A DNA stretch of 64,000 nt from contig ONEZ01000008.1 in assembly GCA_900316995.1 (NCBI GenBank), positions 1 through 64,000 of the forward strand. The letters run 5' to 3'. This stretch comes from an uncultured Bacteroidales bacterium (GTDB taxonomy: Bacteria > Bacteroidota > Bacteroidia > Bacteroidales > Paludibacteraceae). The notes under the pieces were generated by a model that saw nothing but the letters and a program-made list of their open reading frames with translations, searched no databases and was not told the origin of the DNA. The translations under genes and the position numbers were made by a program. Shown here in pieces: positions 27,912-36,226 of this stretch (positions are counted from its first letter, which is position 1; the number at the start of each line of letters is the position of its first letter).

Positions 27912-28436
27912 ATGACACTACAAGAGGTAAAGGAGACATTCAGAACAGTTCAGGATTTTCCCAAAAAAGGAATACAATTCATTGATTTTACAACAGCTCT
28001 GAAAAGACCAGAGTGTATTAAAACAATGAGCGATGCCCTATGTGAATACTACAAAGATAAAGGCATAACAAAAGTTGTAGGTATAGAATCAAGAGGTTTC
28101 TTTATGGCAACTGCAATCTGCACAAGAATAAACGCAGGATTTGTACCTCTAAGAAAACCTGGAAAGTTGCCTGCTGAAACAATCTCAGAAAGCTACCAAA
28201 AAGAGTATGGGACAGACACCATAGAGATACACAAAGACGCCCTGTCAGAGGATGACGTGGTACTACTGCACGATGACATACTTGCAACAGGAGGAACAGT
28301 CTTTGCAGCAATAAAACTTATAAAAAAGTTCAATGTCAAGAAGATTTATCTGAACTTCATTGGTGAGATAGACTTCTTAGGAGGAAGAGAAAAAATAGAT
28401 AAAAATATAGATGTTTACTCGCTATTTCACGTATAA
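27912..28436 (+). CDS. apt: Adenine phosphoribosyltransferase
   Basis: A 174-residue cytosolic purine-salvage enzyme that joins adenine and PRPP to give AMP. The phosphoribosyltransferase PRPP-binding loop reads VVLLHDDILATGGTVFAAI (about 116-134). The flexible-loop and purine-binding parts appear as GIESRGFFMATAIC and VPLRKPGKLPAETISESY. Length and motifs are standard. uvrC starts 3 bp after the stop codon, which suggests co-transcription. Confidence 0.96.
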   Translation: MTLQEVKETFRTVQDFPKKGIQFIDFTTALKRPECIKTMSDALCEYYKDKGITKVVGIESRGFFMATAICTRINAGFVPLRKPGKLPAETISESYQKEYGTDTIEIHKDALSEDDVVLLHDDILATGGTVFAAIKLIKKFNVKKIYLNFIGEIDFLGGREKIDKNIDVYSLFHV

Positions 28437-28439
28437 ACA

Positions 28440-30275
28440 GTGCCCTATACAGACCACATAAAAGCAATTGTGTCCGCCCTGCCGGAACAGCCTGGAGTAT
28501 ATCAATACTTCAATAAAGACGAGAAAATAATCTACGTGGGCAAAGCAAAAAACCTAAAACGCAGAGTATCTTCCTACTTTATAGGAAACAATCACAACGC
28601 CAAAACAGAGGCTCTGGTGCGTAATATATATGACCTAAAATACATTGTGGTAAATAGTGAGACAGATGCTCTTCTGCTTGAAAACAATTTAATAAAACAA
28701 CACCAGCCACACTATAACATACTGCTTAAAGATGGCAAAACATACCCTTGGCTCTGCATAACAAAAGAACCGTTTCCGCGTGTGTTTAAGACACGTAACG
28801 TAATAAAGGGAGCTTCATACTACGGCCCGTACAGCAATGTATGGGTGGTGGATACAATAATAGAGCTGATAAAGAAAATATATCCAATACGTACATGTAG
28901 AGACTATCTTACAGAGGAGGGCGTTAAAAGCGGCAAATACAAAGTTTGCTTAAAGTATCATATACATAACTGCGCAGGGTGCTGTGAAGGACATCAGAGT
29001 CTGATGGAATACCGCCAAATGATTGATGAAATAGTGGAAATTGTGAAGGGCAACAGCCATCGCATAACAGAGTATCTGATGGCAGAAATAAACAAGGCTG
29101 CACAGGAGTATCGTTTTGAAGAAGCTCATGCCCTGAAACAAAAACTTGACGCTATAAACGCCTATAGGGAAAAGACCGTTATAACCACAAACCATAAAGA
29201 AACTTTAGACGCATTTGGATATGATGAGGAAAATAATGTGGCATACGTAAATATACTTCATATAAACAATGGTTCCGTAACACAAGGCTATACACTTGAG
29301 ATGCACAAAAAAATGGATGAAAGCCGCGAGGAACTGCTCTCGCTTGCCATTTTAGAACTACGTAACAGAATAAATAGCCACAGCAAGGAGTGTATTGTGC
29401 CATTTATGCCAGATAATGAAATAGACGGTGTAACCTTTAATATTCCACAAAAAGGTGATAAAAAGAAATTGCTTGATTTGAGCGCACAAAATGTTAAACA
29501 ATACAAACTTGACAAAATAAAACAGGGGGAAAAGCTTAACACCCAACAAAAGGGAACTGCCCTGTTAAAGGCTTTACAAGATGCTCTCAAACTTGAAAAA
29601 ATACCCCAACGCATCGAGTGTTTTGATAATTCCAACATAAGTGGAGACTATGCTGTGGCTGGATGTGTAGTATATGAATATGCAAAACCGCTTAAGAGCG
29701 AGTATAGAAAATACAATATTAAAACAGTTACAGGACCAGATGACTACGCCTCCATGAGAGAGGTGGTTTTACGTCGTTACAGCCGCATAATTGAAGAGGG
29801 CGGACGTCTTCCAGATCTTATAATAGCTGACGGTGGAATGGGGCAAATGAGCAGCATTAGGTCCGTGATTGAAGACGAGCTTAAACTCAATATACCTATT
29901 GCTGGTCTTGTAAAAAACAAGAAGCACCAGACAAATGAACTGCTATACGGAAACCCTCCACTGACGATAGGAATAAAACCCACAGAACCTCTCTTCAAAT
30001 TCTTAGCCGGAATACAAGATGAGGTTCACAGATACGCCATAACTTTTCATCGTGAAAAGAGAAGCAAAGCTCTTACCAAAAGTGAGCTTGATGAAATTTC
30101 TGGAATTGGGGAAAAAACCAAAAATGAACTGATCCTTCATTTTAAGAGCATAAAAAGAGTTAGAACAGCCAAATTTGAGGATATAGAAAAAATCATAGGA
30201 AAAACCAGAGCCACAATTATTTACAATCATTTTAACGGCGGTATAACGCCTTCAGATTCTAAAATTCAACAATAA
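28440..30275 (+). CDS. uvrC: Excinuclease ABC subunit UvrC
   Basis: The 611-residue nucleotide-excision-repair nuclease makes both incisions around a lesion after UvrA/UvrB loading. It has an N-terminal GIY-YIG domain (GVYQYFNKDEKIIYVGKAKNLKRR, about 19-42), a Cys-containing linker, a UVR motif (about 205-240), the RNase H-like C-terminal nuclease (IECFDNSNISG, LIIADGGMGQM) and a final helix-hairpin-helix pair (ELDEISGIGEKTKNELILHF). Translation appears to use a GTG at 28440, 3 bp after the apt stop. No ATG lies between. Confidence 0.95.
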   Translation: MPYTDHIKAIVSALPEQPGVYQYFNKDEKIIYVGKAKNLKRRVSSYFIGNNHNAKTEALVRNIYDLKYIVVNSETDALLLENNLIKQHQPHYNILLKDGKTYPWLCITKEPFPRVFKTRNVIKGASYYGPYSNVWVVDTIIELIKKIYPIRTCRDYLTEEGVKSGKYKVCLKYHIHNCAGCCEGHQSLMEYRQMIDEIVEIVKGNSHRITEYLMAEINKAAQEYRFEEAHALKQKLDAINAYREKTVITTNHKETLDAFGYDEENNVAYVNILHINNGSVTQGYTLEMHKKMDESREELLSLAILELRNRINSHSKECIVPFMPDNEIDGVTFNIPQKGDKKKLLDLSAQNVKQYKLDKIKQGEKLNTQQKGTALLKALQDALKLEKIPQRIECFDNSNISGDYAVAGCVVYEYAKPLKSEYRKYNIKTVTGPDDYASMREVVLRRYSRIIEEGGRLPDLIIADGGMGQMSSIRSVIEDELKLNIPIAGLVKNKKHQTNELLYGNPPLTIGIKPTEPLFKFLAGIQDEVHRYAITFHREKRSKALTKSELDEISGIGEKTKNELILHFKSIKRVRTAKFEDIEKIIGKTRATIIYNHFNGGITPSDSKIQQ

Positions 30276-30301
30276 CAACACCACTCATCAAAATAATTTC
30301 A

Positions 30302-30309
30302 TAATTTTG
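30302..30309 (+). promoter_or_regulatory. Promoter -7 element before deoC
   Basis: TAATTTTG fits TAnnTTTG and ends 30 bp before the deoC ATG at 30340. It implies that deoC can be transcribed separately from uvrC. Confidence 0.4.
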
Positions 30310-30339
30310 GCAAATAAACAGAATTAAAACTTTCAATAT

Positions 30340-31191
30340 ATGGATTTCAAATCTTTTTTCAGCGCCTACCCTTTTTCACTAACAGAGGAGGAAATTAAAC
30401 TTGATGTGAAACACATCATTGACCACCACTTTGAAAATACTGATAATTTAAAGAGCAGAAAATTTTTATTCAGCTCACTTGAGATAACATCACTCTCCCC
30501 CACTGACCGTGAAGATACAATACGTCCCATGGTGGAAGATATTAACCGCATAGATGAAGATTACCCGGAACTTCCAATGCCTGCATCCATCTGCGTCTAT
30601 CCTGCCTTAATTGAAACCGTAAAAAACACATTGACTGAAGAAGTGGGTATAACTACCGTGATAGGTTTCCCACATGCACAGACATTTCCAGAGATTAAGA
30701 TAGCAGAAGCCTCTTTAAGTATTCTCAGCGGTGCCACTGAAATTGACATGGTGATGAATGTGGGTAAATTTCTGGCTGGAGAATATGATGATGTATATGA
30801 TGAAATTCACGAGGTAAAGGATGTTTGCAAGGATAAAACCTTAAAGGTTATTCTTGAAACGGGACTGCTCAAGACTCCGGAAAACATATTCAAAGCTTCA
30901 CTCCTTGCAATGGAGGCTGGCGCTGACTTTATTAAAACCACCACTGGAAAAACAGAACCTACAACACTAAATGCCGTATATACAATGTGCCGAGCCATAC
31001 GTTCTTACTATGAAACCACAAACATAAAAAAAGGTATAAAAGTGGCTGGAGGTGTCAAAACAGTACAAGACGCACTAATGTATCTCTCTATAGCAAAAGA
31101 GATACTTGAAGATGATTTTATGAGCATTGATTACTTCAGAATAGGCTCATCTAACCTTGACAAAGCTCTTAAAAAGGATTTGGCAATATAA
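30340..31191 (+). CDS. deoC: Deoxyribose-phosphate aldolase
   Basis: A 283-residue class I aldolase that cleaves 2-deoxyribose-5-phosphate to glyceraldehyde-3-phosphate and acetaldehyde in deoxynucleoside catabolism. Features are VGITTVIGFPHAQ, the catalytic-lysine regions KVILETGLL and FIKTTTGK (about 210-217), and GIKVAGGVKTVQDAL. It belongs to the longer Bacteroidetes form with an N-terminal extension of about 40 residues. The gene converges on ychF with only a 3-bp gap and no obvious terminator between them. Confidence 0.95.
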   Translation: MDFKSFFSAYPFSLTEEEIKLDVKHIIDHHFENTDNLKSRKFLFSSLEITSLSPTDREDTIRPMVEDINRIDEDYPELPMPASICVYPALIETVKNTLTEEVGITTVIGFPHAQTFPEIKIAEASLSILSGATEIDMVMNVGKFLAGEYDDVYDEIHEVKDVCKDKTLKVILETGLLKTPENIFKASLLAMEAGADFIKTTTGKTEPTTLNAVYTMCRAIRSYYETTNIKKGIKVAGGVKTVQDALMYLSIAKEILEDDFMSIDYFRIGSSNLDKALKKDLAI

Positions 31192-31194
31192 GTG

Positions 31195-32292
31195 TCATAC
31201 ATTGAATCTGAAGTGCATGATGTCACCATCCTGCACTTCATAATCCTTACCCTCAACGCTCATTTTACCAGCCTCTTTACAGGCTGCTTCTGAGCCATAT
31301 TTTATGTAGTCTTCATACTTTATAACCTCAGCACGGATAAAGCCTTTCTCAAAATCAGTGTGTATTACACCTGCGCACTGTGGGGCTTTCCAACCCTTTC
31401 TGAAAGTCCATGCACGTACCTCTGGCTCGCCAGCTGTAAGGTAAGTCTGTAAATTAAGCAGAGAATAGGCAGCCTTTATAAGACGGTTCACTCCACTCTC
31501 TTCAAGTCCGATCTCATCAAGAAACATCTTACGCTCCTCGTATGTTTCAAGTTCCGCAATGTCGGCCTCTGTGGCGGCTGCAACAACCAAAATAGAGGCG
31601 TTCTCATCCTTTACAGCCTCACGAACTTCATCTACATAATGATTACCCTTAACCGCTGAAGCCTCATCTACGTTACATACATAAAGCACTGGCTTGTCTG
31701 TGAGAAGGAAGAGATCTTTTACAATCTTTTTCTGCTCTTTGTCAAGCTCCACACTACGCACGTTTCTGCCCTTTTCAAGAGCATCCTTGTATTTGAGAAG
31801 AATCTCGTAAACAGCCTTAGAAGCCTTGTCGCCGGCAGCAGCTTGCTTTTGAACCTTATTAATACGGCTATCAACAGTTTCAAGATCTTTTAGCTGAAGT
31901 TCCGTATCAATTATCTCCTTATCACGTACCGGATTAACAGAGCCGTCAACATGGGTGACGTTATCATCATCAAAACAGCGGAGCACATGAATAATAGCAT
32001 CAGTTTCACGTATATTGGCTAAAAACTTATTCCCAAGCCCCTCACCTTTACTTGCTCCTTTTACAAGCCCTGCAATATCCACAATCTCCACAGTAGTGGG
32101 AACTATGCGCTGTGGATGTATTAACTCTGCAAGAGCATTAAGCCTCTCATCAGGAACGGTAATTACTCCTACGTTAGGCTCTATAGTACAGAACGGAAAA
32201 TTAGCAGCCTGAGCCTTGGCGTTTGACAGACAGTTAAAAAGTGTGGATTTCCCTACATTTGGAAGTCCTACAATTCCACATTGCAAAGACAT
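31195..32292 (-). CDS. ychF: Redox-regulated ribosome-binding ATPase YchF (OLA1 family)
   Basis: The 365-residue Obg-related P-loop protein prefers ATP and associates with ribosomes in stress responses. The G1 motif is GLPNVGKSTLFN (8-19), and a DIAGLVKGASKGEGLGNKFL switch segment follows. The G4-like position reads YVCNVDE in place of NKxD, the family mark for ATP preference. A C-terminal TGS domain (about 280-363, containing RAWTFRKGWKAPQCAGVIH) closes it. Confidence 0.96.
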   Translation of the reverse strand: MSLQCGIVGLPNVGKSTLFNCLSNAKAQAANFPFCTIEPNVGVITVPDERLNALAELIHPQRIVPTTVEIVDIAGLVKGASKGEGLGNKFLANIRETDAIIHVLRCFDDDNVTHVDGSVNPVRDKEIIDTELQLKDLETVDSRINKVQKQAAAGDKASKAVYEILLKYKDALEKGRNVRSVELDKEQKKIVKDLFLLTDKPVLYVCNVDEASAVKGNHYVDEVREAVKDENASILVVAAATEADIAELETYEERKMFLDEIGLEESGVNRLIKAAYSLLNLQTYLTAGEPEVRAWTFRKGWKAPQCAGVIHTDFEKGFIRAEVIKYEDYIKYGSEAACKEAGKMSVEGKDYEVQDGDIMHFRFNV

Positions 32293-32339
32293 AGTTCTAT
32301 TTTTTAGTTATTTAGGGTGCAAAAATAGTAAAAAATAAG

Positions 32340-32347
32340 TACTTTTG
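32340..32347 (+). promoter_or_regulatory. Promoter -7 element before the coiled-coil protein gene
   Basis: TACTTTTG fits TAnnTTTG and lies 21 bp before the ATG at 32369, divergent from ychF. Confidence 0.4.
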
Positions 32348-32368
32348 TGGCCTATTTAACAAGCAACC

Positions 32369-33268
32369 ATGCAAAAAAAAGACAAAATAATTATAATAAG
32401 CGCTTTCTCTGCTTTAGCTCTTCTTCTTTTGACGGCTATAATTATGCTCCTTATCCAACATCGTGAAATAAAGAGCCAGAATGCGGAAATAGAGGAGATG
32501 ACAGCAGTTATGGAGTTTGAAAAACAGCAGAGCATTGATGAGTTTGAGCAAATGCAGAAGCAGTACGAAGACTATTACATAAACACCAATAATGACTCAC
32601 TGCTAAAACTGATTGATGATGAGAAACAAAAAGTACAGCAGCTTTTGCAGGAACTCAGGACGGTAAAAGCAACAAACACACGCCGTATAGCGGAACTAAA
32701 AAAAGAACTCTCAACTGTAAGAGGCGTTCTAAAAACATACGTAGAGAGAGTGGATTCACTTAACACTGTTAACAGTAACCTGCGTACTGAAAACCAGAGA
32801 GTAAAACGCCAGTATGAGGAACGCAGCAGGGAGCTTGAAGAACAAATAGCACAAAAAGAGGAACTTGATAAGAAGGTTACAATGGCGTCTATTCTTGAAG
32901 CCTCTGATATAACCCTTAGCACACTTAATGACAGAGGTAAGAAGACACGCTCTCTCAAGAAAGTTTCAAAACTGCAGATTGACTTTAAGATACTGCGTAA
33001 TATCACTGCAGAGAGAGGTCGCAAAACCATATACATGAGAATAACAGACAAAGCAGAGAAACTTCTGACATCGCCAGGTGAAAACCACTTTTTCTTTGAA
33101 GGAATGGATTTGGAGTACAGCACTAAAAAGGATTTTGACTTTAGCGGAGAGACTGAGGATATTACCATATACTACACTGTTCAAGACAAGCTGACTGAAA
33201 GCACATACACTATTGCTTTGTTTACAGACGGCAACCTTATAGGTGAAAAAAGTTTTATTCTTGAATAA
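32369..33268 (+). CDS. Membrane-anchored coiled-coil protein
   Basis: The 299-residue protein has a basic N terminus and one membrane helix (about 9-28, SALALLLLTAIIMLLI). A long coiled coil follows (about 33-170, rich in E, K, Q, R and L with heptad spacing), then a compact beta-rich C-terminal domain (about 195-298, IDFKILRNITAERGRKTIYMRI and EDITIYYTVQDKL). No named domain was recognised with certainty. Conserved Bacteroidales proteins of this layout sit beside hemW. hemW follows by 6 bp. Confidence 0.75.
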   Translation: MQKKDKIIIISAFSALALLLLTAIIMLLIQHREIKSQNAEIEEMTAVMEFEKQQSIDEFEQMQKQYEDYYINTNNDSLLKLIDDEKQKVQQLLQELRTVKATNTRRIAELKKELSTVRGVLKTYVERVDSLNTVNSNLRTENQRVKRQYEERSRELEEQIAQKEELDKKVTMASILEASDITLSTLNDRGKKTRSLKKVSKLQIDFKILRNITAERGRKTIYMRITDKAEKLLTSPGENHFFFEGMDLEYSTKKDFDFSGETEDITIYYTVQDKLTESTYTIALFTDGNLIGEKSFILE

Positions 33269-33274
33269 TGCATT

Positions 33275-34366
33275 ATGAGTGGTATCTATGTACACATACC
33301 ATTCTGTAAAAAGAGATGCACATATTGCAGTTTCTACTCCACCACCCTTTTAAGCAACATTGATAAATACATCGATGCTGTATGCCGTGAGGCTGTTTCA
33401 AAAAGCTTCTTTCTTGATGACAGCAATGTAACTACGCTTTATTTTGGCGGCGGTACTCCTTCACTACTTGATCATACACATATAAACAGGTTATATGATA
33501 CTCTGACAAAAGTTTTTAAAATGAATAAACTTAAAGAGTTCACACTTGAATGTAATCCTGACGATGTGGATGATAGATTTATTCTTGGACTAAAAAAAAC
33601 CGCCGTTAACAGAGTAAGTTTAGGGGTACAGAGTTTTGATGACAATCTGCTTAATTTCATAAACAGAAGACACAATTCCACGGCGGCCGTAACGGCAGTA
33701 AAAAAACTTCAAGAGTGCGGATACACCAATATAAGCATTGATCTTATATATGGCATACCAGGTCAAAGCCTTGCAAGTTGGAAGGATAGTGTAAAACAAG
33801 CCATAGAGCTTAATGTTACACATATATCAGCCTATAATCTCTCATTTGATGAAGGTACACCGATGTTTAGTTTTGCTAATAAAGCACCAGATGATGAAAC
33901 TTGCCTTAATATGTTCAAATACTTGTGCGCACAATTAAAATCAGCAGGGTTTGAACACTATGAAATATCCAATTTTGCCAAAGGCGGATTCAGGTCTTTA
34001 CATAACACATCATACTGGACTGGCATTCCATATCTTGGGCTTGGGGCAGGAGCACACTCCTTTAACGGTAAGGAAAGGTTCTGGAATAATGAAATAAAAG
34101 TTTCAGGAGATAATATCGTCTGGAGTTCTGAAAAAGAGAAACTATCAGAAAGAGATATTTTTAACGAACTTATACTCACATCGTTACGAACAAAGGAGGG
34201 AATAGATACAGGCAAAGTGAACAAATATTTTGCAGAACACTTCAATAAAATAGCTGATAAATACTGCGTTGACGGACTTCTTAAAAGGAGTGAAGGTGGA
34301 ATTTCTTTAACAGAAAAAGGAATATTCCTTAGTGATATGATTATTAGAGATTTTTTTATCCCATGA
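33275..34366 (+). CDS. hemW: HemW-like radical SAM protein (heme chaperone)
   Basis: The 363-residue radical SAM protein carries the CxxxCxxC cluster motif in HIPFCKKRCTYCSFYS (residues 7-22), where HemW has an extra nearby cysteine. It also has the GGGTPSLL SAM-binding motif (about 58-65) and the HemW C-terminal domain. HemW was once called oxygen-independent coproporphyrinogen oxidase, but it is regarded as a heme-transfer protein. It overlaps the VanZ gene by 4 bp. Confidence 0.93.
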   Translation: MSGIYVHIPFCKKRCTYCSFYSTTLLSNIDKYIDAVCREAVSKSFFLDDSNVTTLYFGGGTPSLLDHTHINRLYDTLTKVFKMNKLKEFTLECNPDDVDDRFILGLKKTAVNRVSLGVQSFDDNLLNFINRRHNSTAAVTAVKKLQECGYTNISIDLIYGIPGQSLASWKDSVKQAIELNVTHISAYNLSFDEGTPMFSFANKAPDDETCLNMFKYLCAQLKSAGFEHYEISNFAKGGFRSLHNTSYWTGIPYLGLGAGAHSFNGKERFWNNEIKVSGDNIVWSSEKEKLSERDIFNELILTSLRTKEGIDTGKVNKYFAEHFNKIADKYCVDGLLKRSEGGISLTEKGIFLSDMIIRDFFIP

Positions 34367-34767
34367 AAATTATATTCAAATATAAATTATCAATAGTTAT
34401 TGCAATAGCAATATTCTATCTGAGTATTATGAAGCCACCTAAAATAGGCACAGACATACTTGTAGTTAATTATTGTGATAAAATAATACATTTTCTAATG
34501 TACGCCATATTTACCACTTCTTTGGCATTAGAAACTAAAAATTCAAATAAAATCTACATTTATTTTATTATATTATTAATTTCCACTATCTTTGGTGGTG
34601 CAATAGAGATATTGCAGAGTTATTTTCCACCCCGAACTGCTTCATGGGGTGATTTTATTGCTGATGCAATTGGGTCCGCTTTACCACTTGTCATCATAAG
34701 TTTATTTTGGATTTATGATTATGGACACAAACAAAAAGGTAAAGCAGGTGGCATTGAGCCTGATTGA
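34363..34767 (+). CDS. VanZ family membrane protein
   Basis: A 134-residue protein with about four hydrophobic helices and the VanZ-like motifs DKIIHFLMYAIFTT (about 39-52) and GGAIEILQSYFPPRTASWGDFIADAIG (two blocks, about 78-104). VanZ-like proteins are small integral membrane proteins of uncertain role. The name comes from teicoplanin resistance, and nothing here indicates resistance. Its 3' end overlaps the dprA start by about 50 bp. Confidence 0.85.
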   Translation: MKIIFKYKLSIVIAIAIFYLSIMKPPKIGTDILVVNYCDKIIHFLMYAIFTTSLALETKNSNKIYIYFIILLISTIFGGAIEILQSYFPPRTASWGDFIADAIGSALPLVIISLFWIYDYGHKQKGKAGGIEPD

Positions 34768-35830
34768 CGGACTTAACACAGAAAACACCGTAAAACTAAT
34801 TGAAAAGTTTGAAACTGCTGAGAATGTTTTCAAAGAGAATATTTACTCCATAGCTGATGCTTTGGATTGTAAATTAGAATATGCTGAAAACATGGTTTCA
34901 CAATTTGATTCAGTACTAAAAAAGGCAGATAAAGAGTTTGAGTATATATTGAAAAATGGCATAAAAGCACTCTTTATAACTGATAAGGAATATCCATACA
35001 GACTTTCACTATGCTCTAACGCACCAAAGATCCTTTACTTAAGAGGTGACAGTAATCTAAATAGTGCAAGAGTAATTGCTATTGTAGGAACAAGAAAGGC
35101 TACAGAACATGGTAAAAGAATGTGTGAAAAATTTGTAGAGGATCTTTCTAATTTTGATGATAAAATAGTTATTGTAAGCGGACTTGCATACGGTATAGAT
35201 ATTACTGCACATAAAAAAGCACTGGAATGTGGTGTTTCAACAATAGGTGTCATGGCTGGAGGATTTGAACACTTCTACCCTGCTAACCATTTAATATATG
35301 CAAGAAAAATGGTTGCAGCTAATGGTTCTGTAATAACAGAACAGGTAAAAGATGTTGTACCTCTCTCATTTACCTTTGTAAATAGAAACAGGATCATAGC
35401 AGGTCTTAGTGATGCTACTGTTGTGGTTGAAAGCACAATAGACGGAGGTTCTCTTATAACAGCCAAAATGGCGCTTTCATACGGAAGAGAGGTTTATGCC
35501 TTTCCAGGAAGAGTTGGTGAAAGATTATCTGAAGGTTGTAATAATTTCATAAAATATAATAAGGCAGGCCTTATAGAAAATGCAGATGACCTAATATATT
35601 TCATGGGTTGGAACGCTAATGGCTGTGGAAAAAACATAGCTATGGAATATTTAAATCTTGATGAAGATGAAAAAAAAATATATGAGATTATAGAAAAATA
35701 CAAAACCATACACCATGATACTTTACTCTTAAAGTTTGATGGTAATAATAAACTGGATTCCATTATTTTACAAATGGAATTAAAAGGAATTATAGAAAGA
35801 CTTCCTGGTAACTACCTATCTCTTTTATAG
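34715..35830 (+). CDS. dprA: DNA-processing protein DprA (Smf)
   Basis: The 371-residue protein binds single-stranded DNA and loads RecA during natural transformation. The Rossmann-like DprA fold is clear: VIAIVGTRKATEHGKRMC (about 111-128), IVSGLAYGIDITAHKKAL, GVMAGGFEHFYPANHLIY and SLITAKMALSYGREVYAFPGRVGERLSEGCN split by short turns. A C-terminal winged-helix segment (about 310-370) ends it. The ATG at 34715 or 34721 may be used. Both lie inside the VanZ gene, so expression is probably coupled. It is the last gene before the candidate oriC. Confidence 0.95.
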   Translation: MIMDTNKKVKQVALSLIDGLNTENTVKLIEKFETAENVFKENIYSIADALDCKLEYAENMVSQFDSVLKKADKEFEYILKNGIKALFITDKEYPYRLSLCSNAPKILYLRGDSNLNSARVIAIVGTRKATEHGKRMCEKFVEDLSNFDDKIVIVSGLAYGIDITAHKKALECGVSTIGVMAGGFEHFYPANHLIYARKMVAANGSVITEQVKDVVPLSFTFVNRNRIIAGLSDATVVVESTIDGGSLITAKMALSYGREVYAFPGRVGERLSEGCNNFIKYNKAGLIENADDLIYFMGWNANGCGKNIAMEYLNLDEDEKKIYEIIEKYKTIHHDTLLLKFDGNNKLDSIILQMELKGIIERLPGNYLSLL

Positions 35831-36226
35831 CAATTTTTTTGTTAATAAAACTGTTGATAATCTATTTATAACTGTTTAATAACTTTATTTTAAAATCACA
35901 AAGATAGGTTAGATATACAAGAAAATTTAAATACCAAATATTTAACCCCTATTTTTTGCTTTTTTATTTAACATCTGTTTTTAACAAAATATCAAAGAAA
36001 GCAGCAAAACTTTTATCCACATAACACTTAAATTCAAGATTGTTTATAATTATACTAATTTAATGATAATCAAATCAGTACATTGTTAATAAGCTGTTAA
36101 TATAGTATGAAAAAACATATTGTTTTTAAAATCAAATTTTTACCGCTTATTTTTATCCACTTTATTAACACTGATATTATTATCATTGATATTTTTCAAA
36201 AAAAAAAACAAATAAAATATATATAA
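35831..36226. other. oriC: Candidate chromosomal replication origin (oriC) with DnaA boxes
   Basis: This 396-bp gap has no gene and is extremely AT-rich. It contains a perfect DnaA box TTATCCACA (36013-36021), a one-mismatch TTATCCACT (36153-36161) and TGTTGATAA (35852-35860, minus-strand box TTATCAACA). Weaker related nonamers of the TTATTAACA type lie at 35840-35848, 36084-36092 and 36162-36170. Long A/T runs next to the boxes (35831-35850, 36185-36226) could serve as the unwinding element. A parS site 8 kb away and divergent housekeeping gene directions on either side agree with this. dnaA itself is not nearby, as far as this window shows. Confidence 0.7.

Noticed and set aside
32575-33168. 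197-residue minus-strand ORF
   Set aside because: It is the antisense shadow of the coiled-coil gene, rich in Ser/Leu as expected from the complementary strand of a Lys/Glu-rich frame.
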